DNA from: Leifsonia sp. Root112D2
Lineage (GTDB): Bacteria; Actinomycetota; Actinomycetes; Actinomycetales; Microbacteriaceae
Reading direction: 5' to 3'
Assembly: GCF_001424905.1 (NCBI RefSeq)
Contig: NZ_LMCU01000001.1
Span: 2,039,480-2,103,479, forward strand
DNA: 64,000 bases
Shown: positions 8,862-16,972 of the stretch, piece after piece
How the letters are laid out: every line of letters begins with the position of its first letter
Numbering within the stretch: position 1 is the first letter of the stretch
Notes under the pieces: generated by a model
The model's input: only the letters and a program-made list of their open reading frames with translations
Told to the model about the DNA's origin: nothing
The model's database searches: none
Translations under genes and position numbers: made by a program

Positions 8862-9602
8862 ATGATGATGAACCGCCTCAGCACGAGCCCCCCGCTCTCG
8901 CGTTTCGCGAAAGCCGCCACCAAGCTGGCCGGGGGAGCCGTCGTCGCGTCTCTCGTGATAGCGGGCACCACCGGTGCCATTTCCACGCAGGTCGTCGCGC
9001 AGCAGCAGTCCGTACGCAGCCAGGCGGTTTCGCACATCGACGCCAGTCATCGCGCGAGTGTCGCGTCGCTGCGCGGCGCTGTCGCCGCCGGGGCACTGAG
9101 CGCGGCACGAGACACCGCGACAGCTGAGCTCGGCCGGGCGGCGGGCATCCTGGCTTCGAGCGCGGGCAAGGCCGCGGCGCAGGGACGCGCCACGCTGAGT
9201 GCGGGTATTTCCACCGTGACGGCAACGCTCGCGAACTCCTCGGCCTACCAGGTGACGAGCGCGGTCATGTCGCTGCGCGAGAACGAGAAGGCCGTCACCG
9301 ACTCGGTTACGGCCTGGCAGAAGGCCGAGGACGCGCGACTCGCCGCGGCGGCAGCGGCCCACGCGGCCGCCGTCGCGGCTCAGGAATACACGAACGCTCG
9401 CGCGTCCGCGAGTTCGACAGCGGGCTCCGCGGCGGGCTCGTCCTCGAGTTCATCGTCCTCGGCGCCTCGTGCTGTCACCCACTCGGCATCCACCGCCTAC
9501 TACGCGCCCGGTGTCTCTCACACACGCCCGTCCAACGACCCGTGCGGGCCGTGTCCCGGCGCCACCCTGGTTCTCATCGAAGGCTACTGGGGCTGCCCCT
9601 GA
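8862..9602 (+). CDS. Secreted Ala/Ser-rich protein of unknown function
   Basis: 246 residues beginning with three consecutive ATG codons. A signal peptide or signal anchor is visible (KLAGGAVVASLVIAGTTGAIS), followed by a long alanine-rich helical region (about 50-180) that looks coiled-coil. After it come a low-complexity Ser/Ala linker and a short C-terminal part with two cysteines in DPCGPCPGATLVLIEGYWGCP. The three Cys and the aromatic end suggest a small disulfide-bonded tip. No family recognised. It stands alone, with a strong terminator directly behind it. Confidence 0.65.
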   Translation: MMMNRLSTSPPLSRFAKAATKLAGGAVVASLVIAGTTGAISTQVVAQQQSVRSQAVSHIDASHRASVASLRGAVAAGALSAARDTATAELGRAAGILASSAGKAAAQGRATLSAGISTVTATLANSSAYQVTSAVMSLRENEKAVTDSVTAWQKAEDARLAAAAAAHAAAVAAQEYTNARASASSTAGSAAGSSSSSSSSAPRAVTHSASTAYYAPGVSHTRPSNDPCGPCPGATLVLIEGYWGCP

Positions 9603-9626
9603 CGCTCGGCGCGTCGCTCAAGGATT

Positions 9627-9664
9627 CCGCCGTCTCCCGTCCGACCACGGGAGGCGGCGGTTTT
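9627..9664 (+). terminator. Rho-independent terminator
   Basis: A GC-rich stem, CCGCCGTCTCCCGT paired with ACGGGAGGCGGCGG with one mismatch, a 6-nt loop, and then TTTT at 9661-9664. It lies 25 nt after the secreted-protein stop and before the convergent ABC-exporter genes. Confidence 0.85.
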
Positions 9665-9687
9665 ACGTCGTAGGCCCTCTAAGGAAT

Positions 9688-10422
9688 TCAGGGTGTGCGC
9701 CGGTTCAGGGTGATCGAACCAAGTGCGATGGCGCCCACTGCGAAGGCACCGATGATCAACAGCTGCCCGCCGATCCAGGCCGCGTCGTGCGAGTCGGTCG
9801 CCACGGCGTTGAGCGCGTCGATGGCGTGGGAGAGCGGCAGCCAGTCGCTGATGATGTGCAGGGCATCCGGTAGGGAATCACGCGGGAGAAAGATGCCGCC
9901 GAGCAGAATCTGTGGAAAGACGAGGGCCGGCATGAACTGCACCACCTGAAACTCGGTGCGGGCGAATGCACTCGCCAGCAGACCCATCGTGGTGCCCAGC
10001 ACGGCGTCGACGACGGCCACCGCAAGCAGCAGCCAGACTGAGCCGTTGATCGTCAGACCGCACACCCACACGGCGAAGCCCACGGCCACCGCCGATTGCG
10101 CAATGGCGAGCACGGCGAAGGCCAGCGTGTAGCCGAGTATGAAATCGGCTTTGCCGAGCGGCATAGAGAGCAGCCGTTCAAGGGTTCCGGTGCGGCGCTC
10201 GCGCAGGGTTGTGATGCTCGTGACCAGGAACATCACGATAAAGGGAAACAGCGCCAGCATCGCGGGCCCGATCGTGCCGAAGACCGGGGTGTCGGTGAAG
10301 ATCCAGGCGATAAGACCGATCAGCAGGCTCGGCACCACCACGAGTAACGCGAGCGTGCGGGGATCGTGTCGTACCTGGCTCAGCACTCGGCCGGCGGTGG
10401 CCAGGGTGCGCCCGGCGTTCAT
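9688..10422 (-). CDS. ABC-2 type exporter permease
   Basis: 244 residues, six predicted membrane spans in the ABC-2 (DrrB-like) arrangement. The cytoplasmic segment TTLRERRTGTLERLLSMPLGKADFILGYTL is the typical coupling region, and IFLPRDSLPDALHIISDWLPLSHAIDALNAV is the usual motif before the last span. Its start overlaps the end of the ATPase gene by 4 nt. With that ATPase it should form an efflux pump for a lipid, antibiotic or similar hydrophobic compound. Third gene of a minus-strand operon tetR - ATPase - permease. Confidence 0.85.
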   Translation of the reverse strand: MNAGRTLATAGRVLSQVRHDPRTLALLVVVPSLLIGLIAWIFTDTPVFGTIGPAMLALFPFIVMFLVTSITTLRERRTGTLERLLSMPLGKADFILGYTLAFAVLAIAQSAVAVGFAVWVCGLTINGSVWLLLAVAVVDAVLGTTMGLLASAFARTEFQVVQFMPALVFPQILLGGIFLPRDSLPDALHIISDWLPLSHAIDALNAVATDSHDAAWIGGQLLIIGAFAVGAIALGSITLNRRTP

Positions 10423-11168
10423 TCGGCACCCGCTTGTGTTGCGTGCCGCGGATGCCGGGCTATCAGCTTCAGGAACGCGCCTTCGGCATCCGTCGCACCG
10501 GTCTCTTCCAGCAGTCCAGCGGGCGTCGCGTCGGCGAGAATCTCGCCCTCGCGCATCAGCAGCAGGCGATCACAGCGGGTCGCCTCGTCCATCACATGGC
10601 TGGAGACGAGCAGGCTCGCACCGGCGGCAGCCAGCGCGGCGAAGAGATCCCAGAGTTCCACGCGTAGCACGGGATCGAGCCCCACGGTGGGCTCGTCGAG
10701 CACGAGCAGTTCGGGTGTGCCGAGCAGGGCGACGGCGAGAGAGACCCGGCTGCGCTGCCCGCCCGAGAGCTCGCCCGCCAGGCTGCCGGCAACGGTGCCC
10801 AGGTCTGTTTCGGCGATCACTCGGTCGATATCGCTCTTCGGGGCGCCGAGCACACGGCGAAAATAGGAGAGGTTCTGCCGCACCGTGAGGTCATCGTAGA
10901 CGCTCGGCGACTGGGTCACGTAGCCGACGCGGTGTCGCAGCGAGCGGATGCCGGCCGGCTGCCCCAACACCGTAACGGTTCCGCCCGTCACCCTCTGCAC
11001 TCCCACGATGGAGCGCATGAGTGTGGATTTGCCGCATCCGCTCGGCCCCAGCAGCCCGACGACCTGGCCGCGCGGCACCGTCAGGTTCAGCCCGTCAAGC
11101 ACGGGGCGACGCCCTCGGCGCACACGGAGCCCGCGTGTTTCGACGACGACATCCGATTTATTCATCAT
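10419..11168 (-). CDS. ABC exporter ATP-binding protein (DrrA-like)
   Basis: 249 residues. Walker A GPSGCGKST, Q-loop VGYVTQSPSVYDDLTV, signature LSGGQRSRVSLA, Walker B LLVLDEPTVGLDP and the H-loop SSHVMDEATRC are complete. This is the drug/ABC-2 exporter type and partners the permease just downstream. It starts with two ATG codons 8 nt after the TetR stop. The start region forms a perfect palindrome (11160-11177), which could be an operator or an mRNA hairpin limiting translation. Confidence 0.88.
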   Translation of the reverse strand: MMNKSDVVVETRGLRVRRGRRPVLDGLNLTVPRGQVVGLLGPSGCGKSTLMRSIVGVQRVTGGTVTVLGQPAGIRSLRHRVGYVTQSPSVYDDLTVRQNLSYFRRVLGAPKSDIDRVIAETDLGTVAGSLAGELSGGQRSRVSLAVALLGTPELLVLDEPTVGLDPVLRVELWDLFAALAAAGASLLVSSHVMDEATRCDRLLLMREGEILADATPAGLLEETGATDAEGAFLKLIARHPRHATQAGAE

Positions 11169-11177
11169 GTGATGAAT
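11160..11177. promoter_or_regulatory. Palindrome over the stop/start junction of tetR and the ABC ATPase
   Basis: ATTCATCA (11160-11167) and TGATGAAT (11170-11177) are perfect 8-bp arms separated by 2 nt. The element covers the start codons of the ATPase gene and touches the TetR stop codon. It has the size of a TetR operator but sits inside the operon, so translational control through a hairpin is also possible. Confidence 0.4.
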
Positions 11178-11848
11178 TATTCGCTTGTGACACCGGTCGT
11201 GTCAAGGGTCGGGTGATCCGTCAGGCCGAAACCGGTCAGATGCCACTGGATGACGGGCCCCACCCTCCGCACGACCTCATCGACCGGCGCGCTCGCGAGC
11301 GGCTCCACTTTCAACGCGAATCGCACGACCATGAGACCGACGATCTGGGAAGCGGCAAGGGTGGCGCGCAGTTCGGCGTCCTCGCCCCCGGCCGCCTGCG
11401 CGAGGCGAAGAAAGACCTCGCGCACCAGGAACTCCTTGAACATTCGTCGGGCGGGCCCGGTGCCGAGCGCCGCACGCAGCAAGGCCACAATGCGGGTCTG
11501 TGCCTTGGGGGAGTCGAGCTGCTCAAGCAAGAAACGCACGAGGTTCGCACCGATAGCCTCAGGCGGGCCGGCAAGCACACCCTCGAGTAGTTTGTCCGGG
11601 CGCATTGGAGCGGCCATGACCTCGGCGAAGAGCTCGGCCTTGTCGCCGAAATAGTGGTGCACGAGCGCCGCATCCACATCGGCTCTGCGTGCTATCGCGC
11701 GCAACGAGCTTGCGTCGTAGCCGTGCTCGGCGAACTCATCGGCGGCTGCTTTCACGATCTTCGATCGACCGGATGCCTCGGGCGTGCGATTCGCAGCCCG
11801 AGGCCGACCTCGCCGTCGGGGCGGCGTCGGTGCTCCCGCATCGCTCAT
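11177..11848 (-). CDS. TetR-family regulator of the ABC exporter
   Basis: 223 residues from the ATG at 11846-11848 (MSDAGAPTPPRRRGRPR); an Arg/Pro-rich lead precedes the helix-turn-helix DASSLRAIARRADVDAALVHHYFGDKAELFAEV. The C-terminal domain resembles the group annotated TetR_C with VRFLLEQLDSPKAQTRIVALLRAAL. It is transcribed ahead of, and probably with, the ABC ATPase and permease, the usual layout for a repressor of a drug exporter. Divergent from lemA. Confidence 0.85.
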   Translation of the reverse strand: MSDAGAPTPPRRRGRPRAANRTPEASGRSKIVKAAADEFAEHGYDASSLRAIARRADVDAALVHHYFGDKAELFAEVMAAPMRPDKLLEGVLAGPPEAIGANLVRFLLEQLDSPKAQTRIVALLRAALGTGPARRMFKEFLVREVFLRLAQAAGGEDAELRATLAASQIVGLMVVRFALKVEPLASAPVDEVVRRVGPVIQWHLTGFGLTDHPTLDTTGVTSE

Positions 11849-11937
11849 GTTTTCGAGCCTACTGCGCACGTCGGCGCAGGGTAGTTGCTTTGAGTGTGGT
11901 GGGAACCCGGTGGGAGCGCGGTATCGCGTCGATAGTA

Positions 11938-11966
11938 TTGAGGTCACAGTAATCTGCGCGTACTTT
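11938..11966 (+). promoter_or_regulatory. Candidate promoter of lemA-htpX
   Basis: TTGAGG (11938-11943), a 17-nt spacer and TACTTT (11961-11966), 18 nt before the lemA start codon. Weak -10 match, so only tentative. Confidence 0.35.
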
Positions 11967-11984
11967 GCAACCAAGGAGTTCTCC

Positions 11985-12551
11985 ATGGAATGGCTCGTCC
12001 CGGTCATCATCGTTGTCGTCATTGTGGCGATCATCGGAATCTACCTGTGGGCTACCTACAATTCCCTCGTCACGCTCAACGTTCGCGTCGACGAGGCGTG
12101 GAGTGACATCACGGTGCAACTCAAGCGGCGCGCAGATCTGATTCCCAACCTGATCGAGACCGTCAAGGGGTACGCGGCGCACGAGAAGGGCGTTTTCGAG
12201 GCCGTCACCAAGGCGCGGGCTGAGACGATTTCCGCGCAGGGGCCGGCAGACGCATCCGTCGCTGAAAACCACATGCAGAGCGCGCTGAAGAGCATCTTCG
12301 CCGTTGCCGAGGCGTATCCGCAGTTGCAGGCAAGCCAGAACTTCCTGCGCCTGCAGAGCGATCTCGTCGACACCGAAGACAAGATTCAGGCGGCGCGCCG
12401 CTTCTACAACGGCGGTGTGCGTGAGCTCAACACGAAGATCAAGGTGTTCCCGAACAATGTGTTCGCCAAGCGCCTGGGCTTCACCGAGCGGGAGTTCTTC
12501 GAGGTGGCCGACCTGGCTGCCATCGCAGAGCCGCCGCGCGTGCAGTTTTAG
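11985..12551 (+). CDS. lemA: LemA family protein
   Basis: 188 residues. The ATG has AAGGAG 9 nt before it. One N-terminal membrane span (WLVPVIIVVVIVAIIGIYLWA) is followed by the family core NSLVTLNVRVDEAWSDITVQLKRRADLIPNLIETVKGYAAHE and the C-terminal helical part with YNGGVRELNTKIKVFPNN. LemA proteins are membrane-anchored helical-bundle proteins of uncertain role and are often encoded with HtpX-type proteases, as here (12-nt gap). The pair may serve membrane-protein quality control. Confidence 0.9.
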   Translation: MEWLVPVIIVVVIVAIIGIYLWATYNSLVTLNVRVDEAWSDITVQLKRRADLIPNLIETVKGYAAHEKGVFEAVTKARAETISAQGPADASVAENHMQSALKSIFAVAEAYPQLQASQNFLRLQSDLVDTEDKIQAARRFYNGGVRELNTKIKVFPNNVFAKRLGFTEREFFEVADLAAIAEPPRVQF

Positions 12552-12563
12552 CATCAGGCGCCG

Positions 12564-13475
12564 ATGTACAGGGCCATTGCGCGCAATAAGCGCAACACCG
12601 TCTTCATCATCATCTTCTTCCTGATCTTCATCGGGCTGCTCGCCTGGCTGGCGAACCTCGCATACGGTGGCGGCGGATATGGAATCTTCATCACCGTTCT
12701 GGTGATCGCGGTTCTCTACGCATGGGTGCAGTACTACTTCGCGAGTTCGCAGGCCGTCGCCATGTCGGGTGGCGTCGAGATACAGAAGGCCGACAACCCG
12801 CGGCTGTGGAACGTGGTCGAGAACCTGTCGATCACGACGGGTACCCCCATGCCCAAGGTCTACATCGTCAACGATCCCGCGCCCAACGCGTTCGCCACGG
12901 GTCGCGACCCGCAGCACGCCGTGGTTGCCGCCACCACGGGCCTGCTCGACATCATGGACGACGCCGAACTCGAGGGTGTCATGGCGCATGAGCTCGGGCA
13001 TGTGCGCAACTATGACATTCGGGTCTCGATGATCGTTTTCGGCCTGGTCGTTGCCATCGGCTTCATCGCGGATATCTTTCTGCGCATGGCGTTCTTCGGT
13101 GGCCTCAGCGGCGGTCGCAACAACAACAACAATGGCGGCGGTGGCGGGGGAAACCCGATCATTCTCGTCTTCGGGCTCGCAGCCATGATCGTCGCGCCGC
13201 TGGTGGCCTCGATGGTCCAGCTGGCCGTCTCACGCCAGCGCGAGTATCTGGCGGATGCGACGAGTGCGATGACAACGCGGCATCCGGAGGGCCTCGAGCG
13301 GGCGCTGGCAAAACTCGCCGAGTACGGGCAGCCGATGAAACGCCAGAACTCGTCGATGTCGCACCTGTGGATTTCGAATCCGTTGAAGCCGAGCCTGATG
13401 GGGCGCCTGTTCAGCACCCACCCGCCGATCCCCGACCGCATCGCCCGTCTCCAGAAAATGGGCGGCAGCTTTTAA
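12564..13475 (+). CDS. htpX: M48 family membrane zinc metalloprotease (HtpX-like)
   Basis: 303 residues. The zinc motif HELGH is at H142-E143-H146, with the third ligand expected in REYLADATSA. Two N-terminal membrane spans, and a third span pair after the active site, flank a Gly/Asn-rich loop (NNNNGGGGGG, about residue 190). The C-terminal STHPPIPDRIARLQ is typical of HtpX. It cleaves misfolded membrane proteins with the active site facing the cytoplasm. Co-transcribed with lemA. Confidence 0.92.
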   Translation: MYRAIARNKRNTVFIIIFFLIFIGLLAWLANLAYGGGGYGIFITVLVIAVLYAWVQYYFASSQAVAMSGGVEIQKADNPRLWNVVENLSITTGTPMPKVYIVNDPAPNAFATGRDPQHAVVAATTGLLDIMDDAELEGVMAHELGHVRNYDIRVSMIVFGLVVAIGFIADIFLRMAFFGGLSGGRNNNNNGGGGGGNPIILVFGLAAMIVAPLVASMVQLAVSRQREYLADATSAMTTRHPEGLERALAKLAEYGQPMKRQNSSMSHLWISNPLKPSLMGRLFSTHPPIPDRIARLQKMGGSF

Positions 13476-13478
13476 GGC

Positions 13479-14687
13479 TCAGCGACCGAACTGCGCGCGC
13501 AGCGCGGGTGCGAGCGTGCCGCGGTCGGCGACGGTGACCTCGCCAAGGCCCTGCCAGGCCGCGGTCGTGCGCAGCAGCGCCGCGAGTCGCTCCGCCGTCT
13601 CGGCTGGCGCGCCCGGTTCTGCCCAGACTGCCTGCACGCGCAGCACGCCGGCCTGCCTGTCGCTCTTGAGATCCACACGGCCCACGACGCGATCGTCGAT
13701 GAGCAGCGGCAGCACGTAATAGCCGAAGACGCGTTTGGGCTGCGGTGTGTAGATCTCGATGCGATAGTGAAAGTCGAACATGCGCAAGGCCCGGTCGCGT
13801 TCCCACACCACGGGGTCGAACGGCGAGAGCAGCGCGGTTGCCTCGATGCGCCGCGGCAGCCGCGCATCCGGATGCAGCCACGCCGGAATCGGCTTGCCGT
13901 TCTTCTCCCAGCCGCGCACGGTCACCGGAATGAGTTCGCCGGCGTCGTGCAGTTCGCGGATGGCCGCGAGGGCCGGTGCCTTCTTGATGCGGTAATAGTC
14001 GGCAAGATCGCCGAGCGTTCCGATGCCGTGCGCGCGGGCCGAGCGGCGCAGCAACTCGCGCACGGCATCCGCCTCGGACACCTCTCGGTTGAGAATCTCG
14101 GCGGGCAGAATCTGCTCGGCCAGGGCGTAGCGGCGTTCGAAGCGGTTGCGCCCGGCGGTGGTCACCTCGCCCCAGTAGAAGAGCGTCTCAAGGCCGATCT
14201 TCACGTCGGACCAGCCCCACCACGGCCCGCGCCGCTTGTTCGCGTCGTGTTCGATCTCGCTCGCGGCGAGGGGACCCTTGTCGGCGAGCTCGGCCCGTAG
14301 CCAATCGAGCATCGGTGCATTGGAGCGCGCCCAGGTATCGCGCCCGTTCATCAGTTCGTGTCGGTAGTAGTCCATCTTCCAGCGCATGAGCGGCCACGTC
14401 TCCACCGGTATGAGCGCCGCGACATGGGCCCAGTATTCGATGTAGCGGCCGCCTCCGGTGAACGTCAGAGCGTCGAGCGCGCCCTTGTCGTAGGCGCCGA
14501 GGCGCGCGAAGGCGGGCAGATAATGGCTGCGCTCGAACACATTGACCGAGTCGATTTGCAAGAGATTGAGGCGATGCACGAGCGCGTTCAATTGTCGGGT
14601 GCCGACGGCGGGAGGATGCGGCCTGCCGAAGCCCTGCGCTGCCAGCGCCACCCTGCGTGCGAGCGCCCCCGATATCGTCTCAACCAT
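13479..14687 (-). CDS. YcaQ/AlkX-type DNA glycosylase (winged-helix protein)
   Basis: 402 residues. The HTH_42 (YcaQ) fold is recognisable from LLQIDSVNVFERSHYLPAFARLGAY near the N-terminus and LLSPFDPVVWERDRALRMFDFHYRIEIYTP in the C-terminal half. The Q-I-D at residues 44-46 matches the QxD catalytic form of YcaQ (AlkX), which unhooks interstrand DNA crosslinks, rather than the QxQ form of AlkZ. The start at 14685-14687 is supported by TAGTGT 8 nt upstream, consistent with a leaderless mRNA. It converges on htpX with 3 nt between stops. Confidence 0.82.
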   Translation of the reverse strand: MVETISGALARRVALAAQGFGRPHPPAVGTRQLNALVHRLNLLQIDSVNVFERSHYLPAFARLGAYDKGALDALTFTGGGRYIEYWAHVAALIPVETWPLMRWKMDYYRHELMNGRDTWARSNAPMLDWLRAELADKGPLAASEIEHDANKRRGPWWGWSDVKIGLETLFYWGEVTTAGRNRFERRYALAEQILPAEILNREVSEADAVRELLRRSARAHGIGTLGDLADYYRIKKAPALAAIRELHDAGELIPVTVRGWEKNGKPIPAWLHPDARLPRRIEATALLSPFDPVVWERDRALRMFDFHYRIEIYTPQPKRVFGYYVLPLLIDDRVVGRVDLKSDRQAGVLRVQAVWAEPGAPAETAERLAALLRTTAAWQGLGEVTVADRGTLAPALRAQFGR

Positions 14688-14869
14688 CGCAATCGACACT
14701 AGCCGCAGCCACCGACTTTCATCCGTACGCCGCCTGTTCATGCTCCGGCTACCGGAACGCCGCTCGACGGTCGCGGCACATCCGTAGCCTTCCGATGACC
14801 GTCACTTCCGGTACCCCACTGCCCGCTCACAGCGCGGGCGGCCGGTCTGCGGTCTTTCATGGAGGAACA

Positions 14870-15991
14870 GTGTTCAGAATGCGTTCTGTGGCCGCGACCA
14901 TCGCCGTCGCGTCCCTCGCGGCCTTCGCCCTCAGCGGCTGCGCATCCGGCCCCGCAGCGGCTGACACCGCCGGTGTCAACGCGAAGACCGCCAGCAGTGC
15001 GGAGGCCTTCGGCGGCGTCGACAAGCTCGTTGCGGCAGCCAAGAAGGAGGGCGCGCTGAACGTGATCGCCCTTCCCGAGAACTGGGCCAACTACGGCAAG
15101 ATCATCGCCGCGTTCACGGACAAGTACGGCATCACGGTGAACTCGGCCAATCCCGATGGATCCAGTGCCGACGAGGTCAAGGCCGCCGACGACAACAAGG
15201 GCCAGGACACCGCGCCCGACGTCTTCGACCTGGGCGGCGCCGTCGCGCTCGCCAACACCGCGAAGTTTGCACCATACAAGGTGGCGAACTGGAGTGACAT
15301 CCCCGAGGCCAATAAGGAGTCGACGGGCCTCTGGGTCAACGACTACACGGGCAGCATGTCCATCGGCTACAACTCGAAGAAGTACCCGGCGCCCACGAGC
15401 CTCGATGATCTGCTCGGATCGAAATACAAGGGCGCCGTCGCCATCAACGGTGACCCCACCCAGGTCGGTGCGGCGTTCGCGGCGGTCGGTCTTGCCACCG
15501 TGCAGAACGGCGGCAAGCTCGACGACTTTCAGCCGGGCATCGACTTCTTCGGCAAGCTGAACAAGGCCGGCAACTTTCTGACTGTCGACCCCACCCCCGC
15601 CACCATCGCCTCGGGTGAGACCGGCGTCGTCTTCGACTGGAGCTACAACAATCTGGCCGCGGCATCCACGGTCGACGGGTGGAAGGTGACCACGCTGCCC
15701 GGCACGGCATACACGAGCTACTACAACCAGGCGATCAACGCGGATGCCCCGCACCCGGCGGCGGCCCGCCTCTGGGAAGAGTTCGTGTTCAGCCCCGAGG
15801 TGCAGAACCTGTACCTAGCGGCCGGCGCGTACCCGGTGACGTTGCAGGCGCTTGAGGCATCGAAGAAGGTTGACTCGAAGGCGCTGGCGACCGTCGGCGA
15901 ACTGCCGAAGGACCTGGTGACGCCCACGCAGGCTCAGACCGACGCCGCCAATACGCTTCTTGCGGCGAAATGGGCCGCGGCCATTGGCTAA
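14870..15991 (+). CDS. ABC transporter substrate-binding lipoprotein
   Basis: 373 residues from a GTG (14870-14872) with GGAGG 4 nt upstream; the ATG nine bases later is too far from that site. The lipobox is LSGC (signal peptide MFRMRSVAATIAVASLAAFALSGC, written here only as its parts). The mature protein is a type-1 solute-binding protein of the spermidine/putrescine-iron-phosphonate cluster, with ITVNSANPDGSSADEV, DVFDLGGAVALANT and VVFDWSYNN. It is the first gene of a four-gene importer; the next gene begins inside a strong hairpin. The ligand is not identified. Confidence 0.85.
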   Translation: MFRMRSVAATIAVASLAAFALSGCASGPAAADTAGVNAKTASSAEAFGGVDKLVAAAKKEGALNVIALPENWANYGKIIAAFTDKYGITVNSANPDGSSADEVKAADDNKGQDTAPDVFDLGGAVALANTAKFAPYKVANWSDIPEANKESTGLWVNDYTGSMSIGYNSKKYPAPTSLDDLLGSKYKGAVAINGDPTQVGAAFAAVGLATVQNGGKLDDFQPGIDFFGKLNKAGNFLTVDPTPATIASGETGVVFDWSYNNLAAASTVDGWKVTTLPGTAYTSYYNQAINADAPHPAAARLWEEFVFSPEVQNLYLAAGAYPVTLQALEASKKVDSKALATVGELPKDLVTPTQAQTDAANTLLAAKWAAAIG

Positions 15992-16002
15992 CTCGCATCA
16001 CT

Positions 16003-16043
16003 CGTCAAGCGCGGTCATGGCTCTGCCATGACCGCGCTTGACG
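16003..16043 (+). other. Perfect 19-bp hairpin between binding-protein and permease genes
   Basis: Positions 16003-16021 pair without mismatch with 16025-16043 around a 3-nt loop. There is no T-run after it. It lies 12 nt behind the binding-protein stop, and the annotated permease ATG (16028-16030) is in its 3' arm. Likely it protects the upstream mRNA or cuts down expression of the downstream genes. Confidence 0.75.
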
Positions 16044-16972
16044 CGCCACCGCGCCCCTCGGACGCCGCAGAGCAACACTCTCATCGGCGCTCGGGGGGCG
16101 TGCTCGCCCCGAAGGTGCGACAGCGCAGGCGGCTCGGTGCCTACCTGGGTTTGATGCCGTTCGCCTTCTACGTGGTGCTCTTTCTCGCGTTGCCCACCGT
16201 GCTCGCCCTGGCGACCGGATTCTTCGACGCGTCGGGGCGGTTCACCTTTGACAACATCGCTGTCCTCGGTGATGCGGTTGTTCTGAAGACCTTTGCCAGT
16301 TCCTTCTGGATTTCCGCGCTCACCTCTGTGGTCGGCGCCGTCGTCGGCGCCCTCATCTGTTACGCACTGATAGGCACCAGGGTCGGCGGCACTCTGCGGC
16401 TCATGATCGAATCGGCCTCGAGCGTGCTCGCCCAGTTCGGTGGCGTGATGCTGGCGTTCGCGTTCATCGCGACTATCGGCATCCAGGGGCTCGTCACGGT
16501 TTCGCTCAAGCAACTCCTCGGCATCGACATCTTCTCTGACGGAGTGTGGCTGTACCAACTGCCGGGACTGATTCTGCCGTACATCTACTTTCAGGTGCCG
16601 CTCATGGTGATCACCTTTCTGCCTGCTATCGACGGCTTGAAACCGCAATGGGCCGAGGCCAACGCCACCCTCGGCGGCAGCCGACTCACGTACTGGATGC
16701 GTGTGGGCGGGCCCGTGCTCGCCCCGGCCTTTTTCGGCAGCCTGCTGCTGCTGTTCGCCAATGCCTTCTCGGCATATGCAACGGCGGCGGCGCTGATCAG
16801 CCAGGGCTCCCAGATCGTGCCGCTGCAGATTCGCGGCGCGCTCGTGAGCGAGACCATGCTCGGCCGTTCCAACGTGGCCGGTGCCCTCGCCGTGGGCATG
16901 ATCGTCGTGATGGTGATTGTCATGGGTGCGTACACCCTGCTGCAGCGCCGCACCTCCCGGTGGCAGCGGTGA
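16028..16972 (+). CDS. ABC transporter permease 1 (PotB-like)
   Basis: 314 residues, six membrane spans, with the EAA loop WAEANATLGGSRLTYWMRVGGPVLAPAF. It belongs with the binding protein upstream and the second permease downstream (GTGA overlap). The ATG used here lies within the 3' arm of a perfect hairpin and has no clear ribosome site. In-frame GTG codons at 16100 and 16115 are alternative starts that would place the whole hairpin between genes. The membrane part begins only at about residue 35, so either start is compatible. Confidence 0.85.
   Translation: MTALDAPPRPSDAAEQHSHRRSGGVLAPKVRQRRRLGAYLGLMPFAFYVVLFLALPTVLALATGFFDASGRFTFDNIAVLGDAVVLKTFASSFWISALTSVVGAVVGALICYALIGTRVGGTLRLMIESASSVLAQFGGVMLAFAFIATIGIQGLVTVSLKQLLGIDIFSDGVWLYQLPGLILPYIYFQVPLMVITFLPAIDGLKPQWAEANATLGGSRLTYWMRVGGPVLAPAFFGSLLLLFANAFSAYATAAALISQGSQIVPLQIRGALVSETMLGRSNVAGALAVGMIVVMVIVMGAYTLLQRRTSRWQR

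Noticed and set aside
11859..13001. 380-codon minus-strand frame opposite lemA and htpX
   Set aside because: Shadow frame; lemA and htpX are both unmistakable on the plus strand.
16003..16043. Hairpin as an ordinary rho-independent terminator
   Set aside because: No T-run follows, and the remaining importer genes lie directly behind with overlapping starts, so full termination would silence them.
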